Assembly (NCBI GenBank): GCA_947311815.1 | Contig: CAMZMA010000227.1 | Span: 1-6,478 of the forward strand | Source of the DNA: an uncultured Flavobacteriaceae bacterium | GTDB taxonomy: Bacteria; Bacteroidota; Bacteroidia; Flavobacteriales; Flavobacteriaceae | Length of the DNA stretch: 6,478 bases | Direction of reading: 5' to 3' | In this document: positions 5,853 to 6,478 of the stretch, in pieces | Layout of the letters: each line of letters begins with the position of its first letter | Numbering within the stretch: position 1 is the stretch's first letter | Notes under the pieces: model-generated | The model's database searches: none | The model's input: the letters and a program-made list of their open reading frames with translations, nothing else | What the model was told of the DNA's origin: nothing | Program-made: the position numbers and the translations under genes

Positions 5853-6478
5853 GTGAAATTCTTTTAATTTTATCGGTAGTTGTAGGAGTTAGTATTGTGT
5901 TGCTTTTAAAACCTAGTGCTAAAATTACACGCTTATTACTTTCGTTTAGTGGCGCTTACCTTTTATCTGTGACCATCTTACATTTATTGCCAGAGGTTTT
6001 TGAGCATACAAAAGACACAAAACAAATTGGTATTATTATTTTAATCGGAATTTTAATACAATCTGTTTTAGAGTCGTTTTCTAAAGGAGCAGAACACGGT
6101 CATGTACATATTCATACAAAAGACAAGCAGTTTCCTTGGTTGTTATTTGTTAGTTTGTGCATACATGCTTTTTCTGAAGGGATTCCGATACATGCACACA
6201 ATAACAATTTGTTATGGGCAATTGTGGTGCATAAAATTCCGATTGCCATTGTATTAACTAGTTTTTTTATACACGCAAATTATCCGAAGAAAATCATGGT
6301 TGTTTTCTTATCAATTTTTGCATTGATGAGTCCTTTAGGCTTGTTTTTAGCCGATAAAATTGATTTTTTTACCTTGTATCACACAGAAATTACGGCATTT
6401 ATTATTGGTGTTTTTCTGCATATCTCTACCATTATTCTTTTTGAAAGTTCAGAAAATCATACATTTAATTTACAAAAA
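5849..6478 (+). CDS. ZIP-family divalent metal transporter (3' end outside window)
   Basis: The frame opens with ATG (5849-5851), overlapping the upstream TGA as ATGA, and stays open for 210 codons to the window edge. It encodes a polytopic inner-membrane protein with hydrophobic segments near residues 3-20, 30-48, 59-76, 96-114, 121-141, 148-168 and 181-198. ZIP proteins move zinc, iron or manganese toward the cytoplasm. Family marks are HLLPEVFE (45-52) in TM2, the TM4 metal motif HAFSEG (106-111), the TM5 motif HKIP (128-131), and a His-rich loop with His at 83, 85, 87 and 89 between TM3 and TM4, where ZIP proteins carry a cytoplasmic metal-binding loop. Compared with HNxPEG/DxPEG-type ZIPs, TM4 has Ala in place of Asn, and TM5 has Lys and Ile where Asp and Glu bind metal. 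The binuclear site therefore looks reduced to His106 and Glu110. Most of the protein is present; only the last few residues are missing. Confidence 0.88.
   Translation, partial: MSEILLILSVVVGVSIVLLLKPSAKITRLLLSFSGAYLLSVTILHLLPEVFEHTKDTKQIGIIILIGILIQSVLESFSKGAEHGHVHIHTKDKQFPWLLFVSLCIHAFSEGIPIHAHNNNLLWAIVVHKIPIAIVLTSFFIHANYPKKIMVVFLSIFALMSPLGLFLADKIDFFTLYHTEITAFIIGVFLHISTIILFESSENHTFNLQK

Overview
The window looks like chromosomal DNA from a marine-type member of the Flavobacteriaceae (phylum Bacteroidota; Polaribacter/Tenacibaculum-like, genus not determined). The basis is strongly AT-rich DNA, a secreted protein ending in a type IX secretion (T9SS) type A sorting domain, no Shine-Dalgarno sequences in front of genes, and several exact copies of the Bacteroidota -7 promoter motif TAnnTTTG close to start codons.

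Layout, left to right. (1) Positions 1-56 may hold the last 17 codons of a plus-strand gene of unknown identity. (2) priA, the replication-restart helicase, lies on the minus strand, complete, most likely from a GTG at 2553 down to 109. (3) Divergent from it is a plus-strand gene ending at 3858. It encodes a T9SS-exported protein of unknown function that may be a zinc-hydrolase-like enzyme. Its natural ATG (2630) is one base out of frame with the rest of the signal peptide at an A6 run. (4) Convergent with that gene, only 3 bases away, is a minus-strand THUMP-domain rRNA guanine-N2 methyltransferase (RlmL/YpsC type, 5034-3862). (5) A divergent 83-bp spacer holds a -7 motif facing each way and a degenerate tandem repeat. 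(6) A plus-strand pair follows: a class I SAM methyltransferase (5118-5852), joined by an ATGA stop/start overlap to a ZIP-family metal transporter (from 5849) that is cut by the window edge.

The genes are mainly housekeeping: replication restart, rRNA modification and metal transport. I see no mobile element, CRISPR array, RNA gene, toxin-antitoxin pair or defence cassette. The points most worth a second look are the signal-peptide frameshift at 2633-2638, the uncharacterised exported domain behind it, the ZIP transporter with an altered TM5 motif, and the compact promoters that imply leaderless or nearly leaderless transcripts. I did not find a convincing undescribed multi-gene system.
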